From Litsea cubeba (taxonomy: Eukaryota > Streptophyta > Magnoliopsida > Laurales > Lauraceae): 64,000 nucleotides of DNA. The first letter of the stretch is position 1. The number at the start of each line of letters is the position of its first letter. The notes under the pieces are model-generated. The model was not told the DNA's origin. It did no database searches and saw only the letters and a program-made list of their open reading frames with translations. The position numbers were made by a program, and so were the translations under genes. Positions 22,519-33,542 of this stretch are shown here, piece after piece. The stretch spans positions 153,612,766-153,676,765 of the forward strand of contig CM022945.1 in NCBI GenBank assembly GCA_012931725.1. The letters run 5' to 3'.

Positions 22519-23450
22519 TGAGGCCGATGCTGCCCCTGAGCCTGCGTCCTCATAAAGGCCTTCTCTGCTCTTCCCTTTTGATGTGTTTTTCTTTGTTTTT
22601 CTCTCGCTTGGATGTAATGACCTAATTTTGAAATGAAATGTTCTTTTTTGATAATTTGATCTTAATTTCTGGTGTTTGCTTTTTTCCGTTTCTTCTTTCA
22701 TGCTTGCCGTCAGAAATTGTGAAGTGCTTGACCTCGGTTCTCGACCGAGCTCCTCGCATACGAATTTGTCCGTAGCGTAGCTTAGTTCAGTAACTGAATT
22801 AGAACAGGAGAAAATTGGATGCAAGTTCTTCGTCTCGGAACTTTATCCGTGGTGTACTTGATTCTGTAACCGATGTAGTTATTGAGGCAAGCACCGAGTT
22901 CCGTAAGTTGGCGCCGCGCCCTAGTATTTTAAGATATGTCGGCATTTCCCTAATGCTCTGTAGCAGTTAGGTTGGTTGATGACGAGTTGCCTTTGAGCTG
23001 GCACTTCCCTAATGCTGTGTAGTAGTTAGGTAGGTGGGTGCCAGTAGTCTCCCATAATTGGTTCATCACCATTTGAGAGACTGAGACGCGCCGAGCTGGT
23101 GCTCTTACCGAAGCCAAGGTGATCTCGGTGTCTTTGAAGATACTTCCACACAAAGCCCCTTAAAGAACCTTCTGGGGTGATTGATTACCCAAGGTCATAA
23201 ATGATACTCTCCCATCGATGTAGAAGACGTACCGACGGTACTACATGTCATCATCTAGATAGTCGTTCAATTGCTTTGGAAAGGCATGCACCGTCTCAAA
23301 GGCCCGCGTACAGTATTCGAGGGGATATAAAGGAACGCCTGACACGTGTATTTTCAGATGTGGAAAAGGTGCCTTCTCTCTCTATAAATGAGGGTGGAAG
23401 GTCAGGGTTTCCCCAACTTGTGTTTTCATCTTTGCCGGAGAAGGAGGGAG
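22519..23450 (+). promoter_or_regulatory. Noncoding stretch with a TATA-like site before the second antisense-ORF fragment
   Basis: No protein similarity. A tandem pair of about 61 bp (TTCCCTAATGCT.TGTAG.AGTTAGGT) starts at about 22945 and 23006. TCTATAAATGAGG at about 23381-23393 looks like a TATA box 60-70 bp upstream of the ATG at 23451. It could be the promoter of the fragment that follows or part of a decayed LTR; the sequence does not decide. Confidence 0.4.
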
Positions 23451-23693
23451 ATGGTGCTGGTGAAGGAAAGTTATTCTGCCCAATTCATCTTGGTGAGGGA
23501 CAAGACCTGGGTGATAGGATGCCGTGCTGCCTTGAAAGAGATGGGAATCCCTAAAGATCATTTGTCTTTCCAGAATCTATCCAAGTTCTTAGTCCTTGGG
23601 CCGAATAATTTTTTCTTCGTCGTTCAAGATTCCACCTACCATAACCAGGATATCATCGTCGCTGTCATCGTCATCATCAGCCTGGTGATGGGA
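23451..23693 (+). pseudogene. Second copy of the Tat-B antisense ORF tail
   Basis: From the ATG at 23451 the frame has YSAQFILVRDKTWVIGCRAA and PKDHLSFQNLSKF, clearly related to YKAQVIKVRNKTWEMAWRAD and LEDHSAFLDPSKF of 3-315/22379-22518. It lacks the preceding coiled coil and ends in an unrelated hydrophobic stretch. Probably a decayed duplicate of the same antisense gene. Function unknown. Confidence 0.5.
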
Positions 23694-24120
23694 TAGGTGG
23701 AAGCTGACCAGGCCGAGTAAATCGCTGTCTTCGAATCGCTCGCATCTTTATGAAATAGATCTTTGATCAACTCTTGCTGATGCGGCTAGAATAAGACATC
23801 TATATTTTGTGACCTCGGGCTGACCGGATGAAGGCTTTTCTTTGCTTTTCCTCCGATGTATCCATTTTTTGATGTATGATGTAGTAGAGAACACTTTTGC
23901 TTTGTAATGTAGAAGATTTTATTTTCTTCTGATAATTCAATGAAGATCTTTTTTGCCTTGCAATCTGTCTTCTCTTTAGCTGTTTTCAGCCTGAGTTTGG
24001 TTATTTTCATTCAACTGGTTTGTCACCAACTAAGAAACCCAAACATGCCTGGTTAGTAATTTTACCGAGACCAGGGTAGACCTTGTAGCACTCTTACTGA
24101 GTTGCTTAGGACTGAGACAT
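23694..24120. other. No gene seen
   Basis: Low-complexity T-rich DNA downstream of the antisense fragment; likely 3' noncoding sequence of Tat-B. Open frames here have no recognisable motif. Confidence 0.5.
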
Positions 24121-24480
24121 GACCAGCTGGCTCGTCACCAGAGGTGTAGTCTTGCTGGCCTGTGATCTGGTACTGTTACCGAGATGCGCATATGGCCGAA
24201 GTGGCTCGGTGTTGCTTTTGCTAGTCTCAGCACGAGCTTGACTAAATCGAGACATGACCAGCTGGCTCGTCACTAGAGGTGTAGTCTTGCTGGCCATCGA
24301 TCTGGTATTATTACCGAGATGCGTATGTGGCCGAGCTGGCTCGTTGCTGCTTTTGCTGGTCCCAGCACGAGCTTCGCTAAATCGAGACATTACTAGCTGG
24401 CTCGTCACCAGAGGTGTAGTCTCATTGGCCAGCGATCTAAAACTGTTACCAAGATGCGCATGTGGCCGTGCTGGGGACAT
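24121..24480 (+). repeat. 135-bp tandem repeat (about 2.7 copies)
   Basis: GACCAGCTGGCTCGTCA at 24121 recurs at 24256, and a diverged copy (TACTAGCTGG) starts at 24391, each 135 bp apart. Related single phrases (CGAGACATG..GAGCTGG) continue at 24480-24570. It produces a repeated Ser/Thr-rich frame on the minus strand that I regard as spurious. Confidence 0.85.
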
Positions 24481-24689
24481 GCTCGACTGGTATTTTACTG
24501 GAGCCAGGGTAGTCTTCTTAGCACTCTTGCCGAGCTGCTTGAGTCCGAGACATGCCGAGCTGGTATTCTGACCGAAGCTCGTGTAGTCTCTTTGGCGCTA
24601 TTGCCAAGTTCTATGACTTGTTGAGAATCGAGAATGACAAAGAACAAAGATTGCTTTTAAAAATCTTCGAAAATCGATTACGATCCAGA

Positions 24690-25922
24690 AATAGAACTTC
24701 TGGAGGTGTGCTGCATTTCACGGCCGTGGTAACTGTTTACCATTCATGTCCTCAAGTTTGCATACTGATTGGTCGGCAGCTGAGATCACATTGAATGGTC
24801 CAAGCCAATTCGGTGCCAGCTTACCTTGGTTTGGATCTTTGTCCGCAGGGAGTGTTTTTTTTTCAAGACCAGCTATCTGACTGAGAATTTTCTTTCTCTA
24901 ACCCTTTGGTTGTAGCCCCTGGCCAACTGTTGCTGGTAGGCAGCTAGGCGGATGGCTGCTGCCTCTCTGCGCTCTTCAGCTAGGTCTAGCTCTCAAGTCA
25001 AGTTTATTTCATTTTGGCCTTGGTCGAAGAGTTCCGATCTCAAGGTCGGGAGGCTGACCTCGAGTGGAATTACACCTTCCATCCCATAGGCCAAGGAGAA
25101 AGGCGTTGCCAAGGTGGAGCGCCTTCGAGCCGTCCTGTACGCCCATAGGACACTTGGGAGTTCTTCCACCCATCTTCCTTTGGCTCGGTTGAGACTCTTC
25201 TTGAGTCCGTCGAACACCACCTTGTTAGAGATTTCAGCTTGACCGTTGCTCTGTGGGTAGGCTGGAGTGGAATAGTGATTTCTGATGCCGAGCCCCTGGC
25301 AGAAGTTTTTGAAGAGGTTGGAATCGAACTGGTTCCCGTTATCCGAGATAAAAGCTCGAGGAATGTCGAATGTCGTGATGATGTTCTTCCATACGAAGTT
25401 TTTGGAATCGTGCTCGGTGATGGAAGACAGTGGCTCTGCCTCTACCCATTTGGTGAAGTAATTAGTGGCCACTATTAGCCACCTCTTGTTCCCTGGAGCT
25501 CGGTGGAGTGGTCCCACAATGTTCAGCCCCCATTGGGCGAAGGGCCACGGGCTGGAGAGTGGGCTCAGATCGTGTGCTAGCTGATGAAGGGAGTGTGAGA
25601 ACTTCTGGCACTTCTCGCACTTTTTGGCATACTGCTGAGCATCCTTCTGCGTATATGGCCACCAGTAACCCTGGCTGATAGCCCAGTATGCCAGTGACTG
25701 ACCTCCGATGTGGCTGTCACTGATTCCTTCGTGAACTTCATAGAGAAAGTCTTCAACTCTGCTCGGGTGAACACACTGAAGGTAGGGGCCAGTAAACGAC
25801 TTCCTGTAAAGGTTGTCTTTTGGAGACAACCAAAACTGGACTGCTTTGAGTCTGATCTTGTGAGCTTCATTCTTGTCTTCCGGAAGTTGATCGTCTTTGA
25901 GGTATGAGATGATCGGGTCCAT
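24690..25922 (-). pseudogene. Integrase of Tat-B gypsy element
   Basis: Zinc finger (HEGISDSHIGG ... CEKCQKF), then core with WGLNIVGP, FISDNGNQFD and NGQAEISNK, then WAYRTARRRSTLATPFSLAYG. The first catalytic Asp of the DDE triad is Asn (LNIVGP instead of the usual MDIVGP); the second Asp and the Glu are present. A TGA at about 24990 cuts off the C-terminal domain, which continues in frame as ELDLAEERREAAAIRLAAYQ to about 24700. This is the 3' end of pol in Tat order, and the antisense ORF remnants lie further downstream on the other strand. Confidence 0.88.
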
Positions 25923-26019
25923 CCAGCTTGAATCGAGATCAACTCATATAATCTATAGAGGTGGGTGAAGTTCTATGCTTGGCTTCTCCAACGATTCCAC
26001 CTTAACGATTCTTTTTCTT

Positions 26020-26420
26020 CCGGCTTCGACGGCAGAGTTCAGGTTGGCGAGAGCATCGGCATGGGAATTAGACTCTCTGCCGACTTGCTTGACTTTAACT
26101 TTTTCAAACTAAGAGAGGAGCTTTCTTGAAAGGACTAGGTAAGCCGCCATCCTTTCGTAGCGAGCTTGGTAGTCTCAGCTAAGCTGGCTCGTCACCAACT
26201 ATGAGTCGCTGAAGACCACCAACTGCTGTGCCCCCAGGATTTTAGCATTGTTGAGTCCTGTAATTAGTGCTTCATACTCTGCTTCGTTGTTGGGCGCCTT
26301 GAAATCAAGTGTCAGGGCTTGTTCGATGACCAGTCCTTCTGGAGATTGGAGGACTATGCCAGCGCCAGCCTTCTTGGAGGTAGAGGATCCGTCGACGAAG
26401 ACCTTCCATGATGAATCAAG
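26020..26420 (-). pseudogene. Second (archaeal-type-like) RNase H of Tat-B
   Basis: Minus strand reads VFVDGSSTSKKAGAGIVLQ, NNEAEYEALITGL, VVFSDS and SHADALANLNSA, so all four acidic catalytic positions are visible, but stops interrupt it near 26180 and 26110. A second RNase H after the native gypsy one is the hallmark of the Tat lineage. Confidence 0.8.
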
Positions 26421-26549
26421 GAATTGCTTCTAAGATCGTCCTTCGGTGCTAGTTTCAGTGACTTCGTCCTCACTCCCTTTGCCGCCCAGTTCGGTGTCGA
26501 GCGGGCTCGGTCCCGAACTAGGAGAGATGAACTCCACGATGAAGTCAGC

Positions 26550-27190
26550 TTAAACTTGGGCTTTGACCACCATTCTGGGTTGATACTGGATACCATACTG
26601 CCCCAGTTCGATAGCCCGTTTTGACACTCTTCCAGAGAAATCAGCCTTTTTGAAAAGGGACTCGAGTGGATGCTCCTTGACAACCACTATTGTGTAATCC
26701 AGGAAGTAGTGGAAAAGTTTGCGAGAAACACTAACGAGCGCTAATGCAAGTTTCTCCATTGGCAAGTACCTAGTCTCGGCATCAAGAATGATCTTGCTCG
26801 TGTAATAGATGGGCTTCTGCTGCCTGTCTTCCTCTCTGATGAGCACGAAACTTACTGCATGGTCTGAGACCGCCAAGTAACAGATAGAGCACTTCTCCTT
26901 GTTTCAGAATTGAAAGCAAGGGTGGTGAAGCAAGGTAAGCTTTGAGCTCTTGTAAGGCTTGGTCGTACTCCACAGTCCACTGGAATTTGAGGCTTTTCTT
27001 CAACAGCTGGAAGAAGGGTCGGCATTTGTCTGAAGCTCGGCTGATGAAGCGATTGAGTGTGGCAGTCATGCTGGTGAGCCTCCAGACCTGCTTTGTCGTT
27101 GTTGGACTCTGTATTTCCTAGATCACCGAGAACTGATCTGGGTTTGCATTGATTCCTCTTCTTGTGACACCGCGCATTCCTTGCTCGGTG
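26550..27190 (-). pseudogene. End of RT and native RNase H of Tat-B, truncated
   Basis: Two overlapping frames: 27190-26860 (VTRRGINANPDQF; MTATLNRFISRASDKCRPFF) and 26876-26550 (HAVSFVLIREEDRQQKPIYY; YLPMEKLALALVSVSRKL; VVVKEHPLESLFKK). The frame changes near 26870. The RT catalytic part is missing: at about 27191-27198 the sequence switches to the LTR of the outer Tat copy. Confidence 0.82.
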
Positions 27191-27363
27191 CAACAGAGGT
27201 CGACGGACGTGGGAGTCCGTTTGATCCGACCCTTTCGCGCTCGGGGGGCAGGAGTGGGTATCAACATTTTTTTGTGTGGGTGTGCCAGATTTTATATTTT
27301 ACTTGAAATTGCAAGTGGTGATCCGGAGATCGACCTTCGCAAGTGAGAAGGAAATCAACTTCT

Positions 27364-28963
27364 TGAAAGACCAAGATCGAATCCTAGAGGGGGGGGGGGG
27401 TGAATAGGATGCTATTAAAAATTTAGACCACTTCTGAACATTTTGATTATTAGGTGACTTATGCTTTGATGATAGTAAGCTAGCTTCATAAGAGAGAGAG
27501 AGTTTATGAGTCAATCATACACATTCAAAAGACAAATACATCATTTAATCAAGCTCATACCCAATTAAGAGTTCAACAATCATAAAAAGAAAGTAAACAC
27601 AAATCACCATAACACAATCAAGTATAGTGGTTCGGCCAAGTTGCCTACATCCACTCCCGGTAACCTTACCGGATTTCACTAGTCAATTCAAGGTTTAGGA
27701 TCACCTCGAACCTTACAACCACATCATTATGCTTTTTCAAGGTTAAGCATGAACCTTTACAACACAATATGTGCTTTTCAAGGCTAAGCACCAACCTTTA
27801 CAACATTGATTTTTCTCTTAAGTGAAATGCCTATTTGTGCATGGGTAAGAGAACAAATGAAACACAGTGGTTTGCCTCTAGATAGGCTGAATGAACAATG
27901 ATAATGTTTATGACTAATGCATGAACTAGAAGGTTCACTTTCTCTTTTAAAAAGATGTAACTTCAGATAATGCAAAGGATGATGATCAAATGTACGAGAA
28001 AGAGTTGTATTACTCAACACATGGTTTGTCAAAAGATCAAACTTAAAACCATTAGTTTTGAAAGTTAATGTTCAAAAACACATGTGAATGAGAAGACTTA
28101 TGTTGATTTCATAATGCAAATACTTTTCAAAGATCAAGGCATGTCATGAAAAGAAACAACATCTTTAGAAGAGGACTAACACTTTGATCATGCTCAAAAG
28201 AAAACAATGATTAAAAGTCTAAGCATGAAAAAGAGGTAGAGATTTAGAAAGCACACCCATTTTAAAGATCAAAGATTGAAAGGTTGAAAATGCTTCCATG
28301 ATCCCCTTTGAAAAGCTCTTGTAAAGTTCCTCTCCTTTGGGCTCAAATGATCTCAAAAATTCAGCAAACTTTCCCAAAGAGAAAGTCACTTTTTATAGAA
28401 AAAGTGTTCCCAACGGATAGCTATCGGCTAGCCGAGAACTTGGTGTCGGTCAACCGATAGCCTAACGGTCATACACAACGGCTATATTTTTGAAAAAATT
28501 GCTGACCAAGAAACACCTGTCGGTTTGACCGACAGCATCGGTCGACCGACCTAGGAACCGACCTAGGAACCGATAGAGCAAAAAGGCCAAAAATGAAGCT
28601 TTCTGATATTGGGACCGATGAACTTTCGGTCTAGAGATTTAAGTACTATCGGTTGACCGATAGGAGCCGAGGATCTGACCGACAGAGAAGATCTGAAAGT
28701 TGAAGCTCTCTGGAACTGGAACCGACAGTCTATCGGCTGGGCTCGGTTCTAGTGTCGGCTGACCGATAAGAGCCGACAGATGGACCGACAGAATGAGCAA
28801 GCAGAAAACATAAAGATCTGAAGATTTTTCCAAGTAAAAACAAGGTTTATGATAGAAAGATATGCAAGAGGAACCTAAGAAGGAGAACATGAATGAGAGA
28901 GAGAGATCAAGATGAGACAATGAATGCATCCAATCAAATTGCAACAAAATAAACACTCTAACA
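27364..28963 (-). mobile_element. Solo LTR (1600 bp, family with TCGGTCGACCGA motifs)
   Basis: Minus strand starts TGTTAGAGTG and ends GGTCTTTCA (TG...CA), flanked by 5-bp TSD CTTCT at 27359-27363 and 28964-28968. The uninterrupted site is seen in the related LTRs near 35425-35445. A C-run (CACCCCCCCCCC on the minus strand, about 27390-27401) and a TATA box CTATAAAA (28391-28398) are present. Between 28420 and 28800 there are repeated near-palindromes of the type TCGGTTGACCGATAGG. No internal coding region, so most likely a solo LTR, probably of a copia-type element. Confidence 0.85.
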
Positions 28964-29627
28964 CTTCTTTCAAGTCTTCCATTGCACATATATGTAAGAA
29001 AAGAGACATTTTCTTGATTTGCCGTGAAAGGCGATTGTTTTGGCATTTATAGCGGATTTTTGGCATTTAATGCCGATTTTGGTGTTTATAGCCGATTTTT
29101 GGCGTTCATAGCCGATTTACAATTCTTATCAATAATGAAAGACAAGAATTGTGATTTTTGTCTCTTTTAAAAGAATACAAACTACAATGAAAAACAAGAA
29201 AAGGAGGATCTAAATTCTCAGGAGATTATGGGGGACCCGTTCAGATTGACGGTCGCAAGCTATATGTGGACTTTACCATCATCCATGTAGATGAGAATAG
29301 AGGATGCTCTTGATTCGCTTGGCTTGGCTATAACCTCATATTTTTATTTGACAAAGACCAAATGGAGGTCCTATGTCCAATAAAAAGCTAAGTAGACGGA
29401 TTGAAAAGTCATGTCTAAGCCAATTTAGGCAGAAGGAGAAGGCAAGGACCTTGGGGGGGTACCCCCCCAAGGGACTTTTGTCACCTTGTAGCGGTGGCCA
29501 GTGTAGAACTTTTGCAGAGTTTTCTCTCTTTTTTTCTCTGGATTTTTTGAGCTTGGAAGCTGATATGAATCTGATCTCTGGGAGTTGTTTGATTTTTTCT
29601 GATCTGGATTTCTTTGGAGTATTCTCC

Positions 29628-29635
29628 TATTTATA
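29628..29635 (-). promoter_or_regulatory. TATA box of the outer Tat LTR
   Basis: TATAAATA on the minus strand, at the position equivalent to 55188-55195 in the inner 3' LTR. Confidence 0.6.
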
Positions 29636-31184
29636 GGCTCTTGGTAGCCATTTAGGAGAGTTTATGGGCTTTAATCGTCATTAAACCGCATAATGGGAGG
29701 AGTTACAAGGTTTAATTTCTTTATTTCGTAAGTCTTGGACCTTGGCTTCTGATTGGCCGGTGGAGATTGAGGGCATTTAATCGCCTTTAATAGCCATGAT
29801 GGGAGGAGTTTCATGGGTTAAATGCCATGAATCAATTGACTTGTAACTCCCGGATGCTTGCTTCTGATTGGGCCTTCCAAAGAAATGAATTAATGACTGT
29901 AATAAAGTTAGCCAATTAATTGCATTAAGTGGTCGCCAAGCAGTTGAAGAGTCGCGGGCCGTGCCGCCTCTTTTGGGATTCTTTTGGCGATGATCATCGA
30001 TGGATCTTCATGTAGATCGACATCGGATGACCATGCAACTTCAGGTATTGGTTGCCAACAGCGGGTCGGTGCCATCTGTCCTGTCGATTTCTCGATCGGT
30101 TGGGTAGAAAGCACACTTTTTTGGTTGACTGGTTGGCGTTCAATGTTGATTTTGATACTCTTGATGATTGACCCGTGATTTTGACGGATGTCAAAGGATC
30201 TGGCACATCAAAAGTATGAATTTTGGAAAATCTCAGGAGTTGGAAGCTTCGAATCATGCAAAACGACGAAAAATGGGCTTTCCGGGGCGAACCCGGCTAT
30301 TCCGGGGGAACCCGGCGACCATGGGCCAGGGTCGTAAGGGTCTGCGACCCTCGGGGGATTGCCCCTTTTGGTCCCCGTTTTGTGGCTGATTTTTATGATT
30401 TTCGATTCTTTTTTCTTTTGTATTTTTTTTGACATTTTTTATCATTTATTGGCCTGATTCCCTGTAGAAAACTTGACTAGAATCCTTGCATTTAGGAGTG
30501 CAAAGTTTCCAATTTTCTGAGAAAGCCGAAGACTTTTGTCGCGTAGAGCTGCCGATTTTTCGTCACAAGCTGAAACTGGGGCAAACAGTGTCAGAATGAC
30601 CTGAAATTTGGGGTGAAGCCTTCTGACCAATAAATAAGACCAACCATAGGCTTTTTTTTTTTTAGTTTTGAAGCCGTTTGGGGTCATATTTCCAGTAGAC
30701 TTAATTTTGTCGCAAGGAAGATGTGTCGCCTCGATGTATGGTCAACCGATGTCCGATTGACTTGAAATTTGACAGGATACCTATTGGAGTCATTTTAAGA
30801 TGATCCACATGCCCTGTCTTAGAAACCATGGTCCCGGGGAGCTTCGCCGCCGAGAGACCTGATTTGGATTCCGAGTGTCAAAGTTTGGTCAAATGTTGTC
30901 GAAATGACCTGAAACTTGACGTGTAGCCCTTTGTAAGCATTTTGAAGACGTTCATATGCTCTTTTTGATGAGTGATGGCCTCGGTGGTTTTCACCGCCGA
31001 GGGGCTTGATTTAGCTGTTTGAGGGTTGATGGAAGGTCAAACGTTGTCGGTTTGACTTGGAACTTGAGGTGGAGCCTTTTGGATGTATTTTGAGACCATC
31101 CACAGGCTCTGATCGAAGATTTGGTGTCTCCGATGCTTTCGCCGCCGGGAGCTCCTTTGAAGCTGCCGGAGAAGCGAAGTTTTT

Positions 31185-31275
31185 TCGTTGACCCTTGACG
31201 AATGCAGAGAAGGAGTGGCTTTTCAACATACGTGTCGGCACGATGGTGTACCATAAACATCTTTTCGTTGACATC
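31185..31275 (+). pseudogene. Antisense-ORF fragment of the outer Tat copy, 5' of the inner insertion
   Basis: Matches the minus strand of 49895-49985: TNAEKEWLFNIRVGTMVY ... HLFVDI. It is joined to the truncated LTR at about 31184 and ends with the TSD ACATC (31271-31275). It continues at 56070 after the inner element. Confidence 0.8.
31271..31275. repeat. TSD ACATC of the inner Tat element (left copy)
   Basis: Repeated at 56070-56074. The homologous uninterrupted site is CGACATCCAGCCG (minus strand, near 49890). Confidence 0.85.
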
Positions 31276-32296
31276 TGTTGACACCAAAAATGTCACTTTG
31301 CCTCTTCAAGATCCAAAAAGCTACATGAAGTCGCAACCTGCCATAAATAGGCAATGTTACTTCCAAAAAATTTAACTTTTCAGAACCAAACAAAAACTGC
31401 AAGATACTTCAAGACAGCCAAAAGAGGAGTACACAAGAAGTTTCAGGCTATTTCAAATCATTTGGCCTAACTTCGCTTCTCCGACAGCTGAAAAGGAACT
31501 CCCGGCGGAGAAAGCATCGGAGACATCAAATCTTCGATCAGAGGCGATGGATGGTCTCAAAATACGTCCAAAAGGCTCCACGTCAAATTCCGAGTCAAAC
31601 CGACAACGTTTGACCCTACATCAACCCTCGAACAGCTAAATCAAGCCTCTCGGCGGTGAGAACCACCGAGGCCATCACTCATCAGATAGAGCACATGGAC
31701 GGCTTCAAAATGCTTACAAAGGGCTACACATCAAATTTCAGGTCATTTCGACAACATTTGACCATACTTTGACGCTCGAAAGCCAAATCAGGCCTCTCGA
31801 CGGCGAAGCTCCACGGGACCATGGTTTCCAAGACAGAGCCTATGGATCATCTTAAAATGACTCCAATATTCCCTGTCAAATTTCAAGTCAATCGGACATC
31901 GGTTGACCGCACATCAAACCGCGACATCTTCATCGCGACAAAAGCAAGTCTGCTGGTGATAGGACCCCAAATGTCTTCAAAACTCAAACAAAAGCCTATG
32001 GTTGGTCTTATTTATTGCTCAGGAGGCTTCACCTCAAATTTCAGGTCATTCCAACATCGTTTGACCCAGTTTCAGCTTCTGACGAAAAATCGGCAGCTCT
32101 GCGCAACAAAGTCTTCGGCTTTCTCGGAAAATTGGAAACTTTGCAAAATAAAATGCAAGGATTCTCATCAGATTTTCTACAGGGAAATCAGGCCAATAAA
32201 TGATCAAAAATGTCAAGGAAAAATACAGAAGAAAAAAGAATCGAAAAACAGCAAAAACGGACACAAAACGGGACAAAAGGGGGAAACCCCCCCCCC

Positions 32297-33541
32297 CCAA
32301 CGATCGCCATGGCACCTGTGACATCCAGACCAGCCTCTTCAGCATCACTGAGAATCTCCTGCACATGTTGGATCATGCCAAATCCGACTTCCAAGTGCCC
32401 AGAAAAGAGAGTCTCAATCCAAGAGCTCACAACTCGCACCACCACCTTCTTCGCAAAAAGAAGAGATGGCCCAGCTGAAGATTCGCCCAACTCCGTTGGT
32501 CGGCTACTCATATCATTATCTGTTGAAAGAGTAACAAAAGAACTCTTTCCAGCTGAAGCTGCTCCTGCTCGGGAAGGAATCTCAGCGCGAGGAATCTCCT
32601 CAATATTGTCAGAGCTGGTCCCAGGAATCTCTACCTCTGGATCAACCTCTGGCATCTCTTGCTCTGGAAGCGACGGATCCTCCTCTGCCACTTCAAGACC
32701 TGCAAAGGAAACACAAAAAGGTATGAATATGACCCTGTTTGAAAATCATTATCAGAGTTATAACTACAAAATACCTTCTTCGACGACTGGTGGAACACTT
32801 TCCTCCTCCATGAACTTATCGGAAGCATCATCAACATTTGCGTCTATCGATGGTTCAAAGTCATCGGAATCCTGTGGCAAGTCAGCTGACAAAAAAAAAA
32901 TGTGTTAGCAAACCGAGTCACAAACTCAAAAAAAAAAAAAAAAAAAAGAAAGATCAAAAGAAGTCGTACCAATTGGAGATTCTGGATTTACTCCAGAGTC
33001 CCTCGGTTCTTCTTCAGGTGCCTCAACAGGATCCATCACCACCTCATCGGTTGGGACCTCAGGCATCACCAAGTCTTCCTCTGCTAAAAAAAAAGAAAAG
33101 CAGAAACAAGAAGCAAATCATAACATGGAAAAAATCCCATGAAAAGAAATGGAAAGAGAAAAAAGAAGAATCATACCTTCACCAACGGTCTCTTCTTCTC
33201 GGCTTCTCTTCTCTGGAGGCTCGTCAGCATCCACTGGCACATCCTCATTGATGGTAAGAGGAACTTCCAAGTTAGGAGAGTCCTCATGCTGCTCCTTGCT
33301 GCTATGATGACTCCTCCTCCTCTTACCTCTGCGGGCTCGCTTCTTAGAAGAACCTACCCCGCTGTCAGAGTCAGGTTTGCCACTTGACTCCTCACTAGAT
33401 GGTCTGCTCTCGCCAGTAGACTCCGCGGAAGCTTGCCTCTGTGCCGCCTGCATCCAAGCACCAAGTTCGGCTTCCTCCTGTTCTAGCTGCTCCAAAGCCT
33501 CGTCAGGTATTTCTCGAACAGCTTCAGAACCGATGACGCCC
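32297..33541 (-). pseudogene. Antisense-ORF fragment captured in the 5' LTR
   Basis: Colinear with 48290-49527 and on the same strand: exons with VIGSEAVREIPDEALEQLEQ, a basic Arg/Lys/Ser stretch, EEETVGEG, MPEVDPEVEIPGTSS, SLLFAKKVVVRVVSSWIETL, and the intervening introns with their poly-T tracts. It begins next to a C-run at about 32283-32296 and ends exactly where the solo LTR begins. Confidence 0.85.
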
Positions 33542-33542
33542 T

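Larger units (their letters stand above)
27198..31184 (-). repeat. LTR of the outer Tat copy (minus), truncated at both ends and split by a solo LTR
   Basis: Reverse complement matches the LTRs at 31276-35637 and 53465-56069. It lacks about 40 bp at the 3' LTR end (left) and about 180 bp at the 5' LTR end (right), and is split at 27364-28963 by a solo LTR. It carries the GC-rich block near 30270-30370 and a TATA box that are missing from the inner element's 5' LTR. All open frames within it are noise. Confidence 0.85.

Noticed and set aside
24106..24480. Repeated Ser/Thr-rich 124-codon minus-strand frame
   Set aside because: A by-product of the 135-bp tandem repeat; frame not kept in the diverged units.
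32200..32908. Plus-strand frame of 232 codons in the 5' LTR insert
   Set aside because: Shadow of the minus-strand antisense-gene exons; it crosses introns defined on the other strand.
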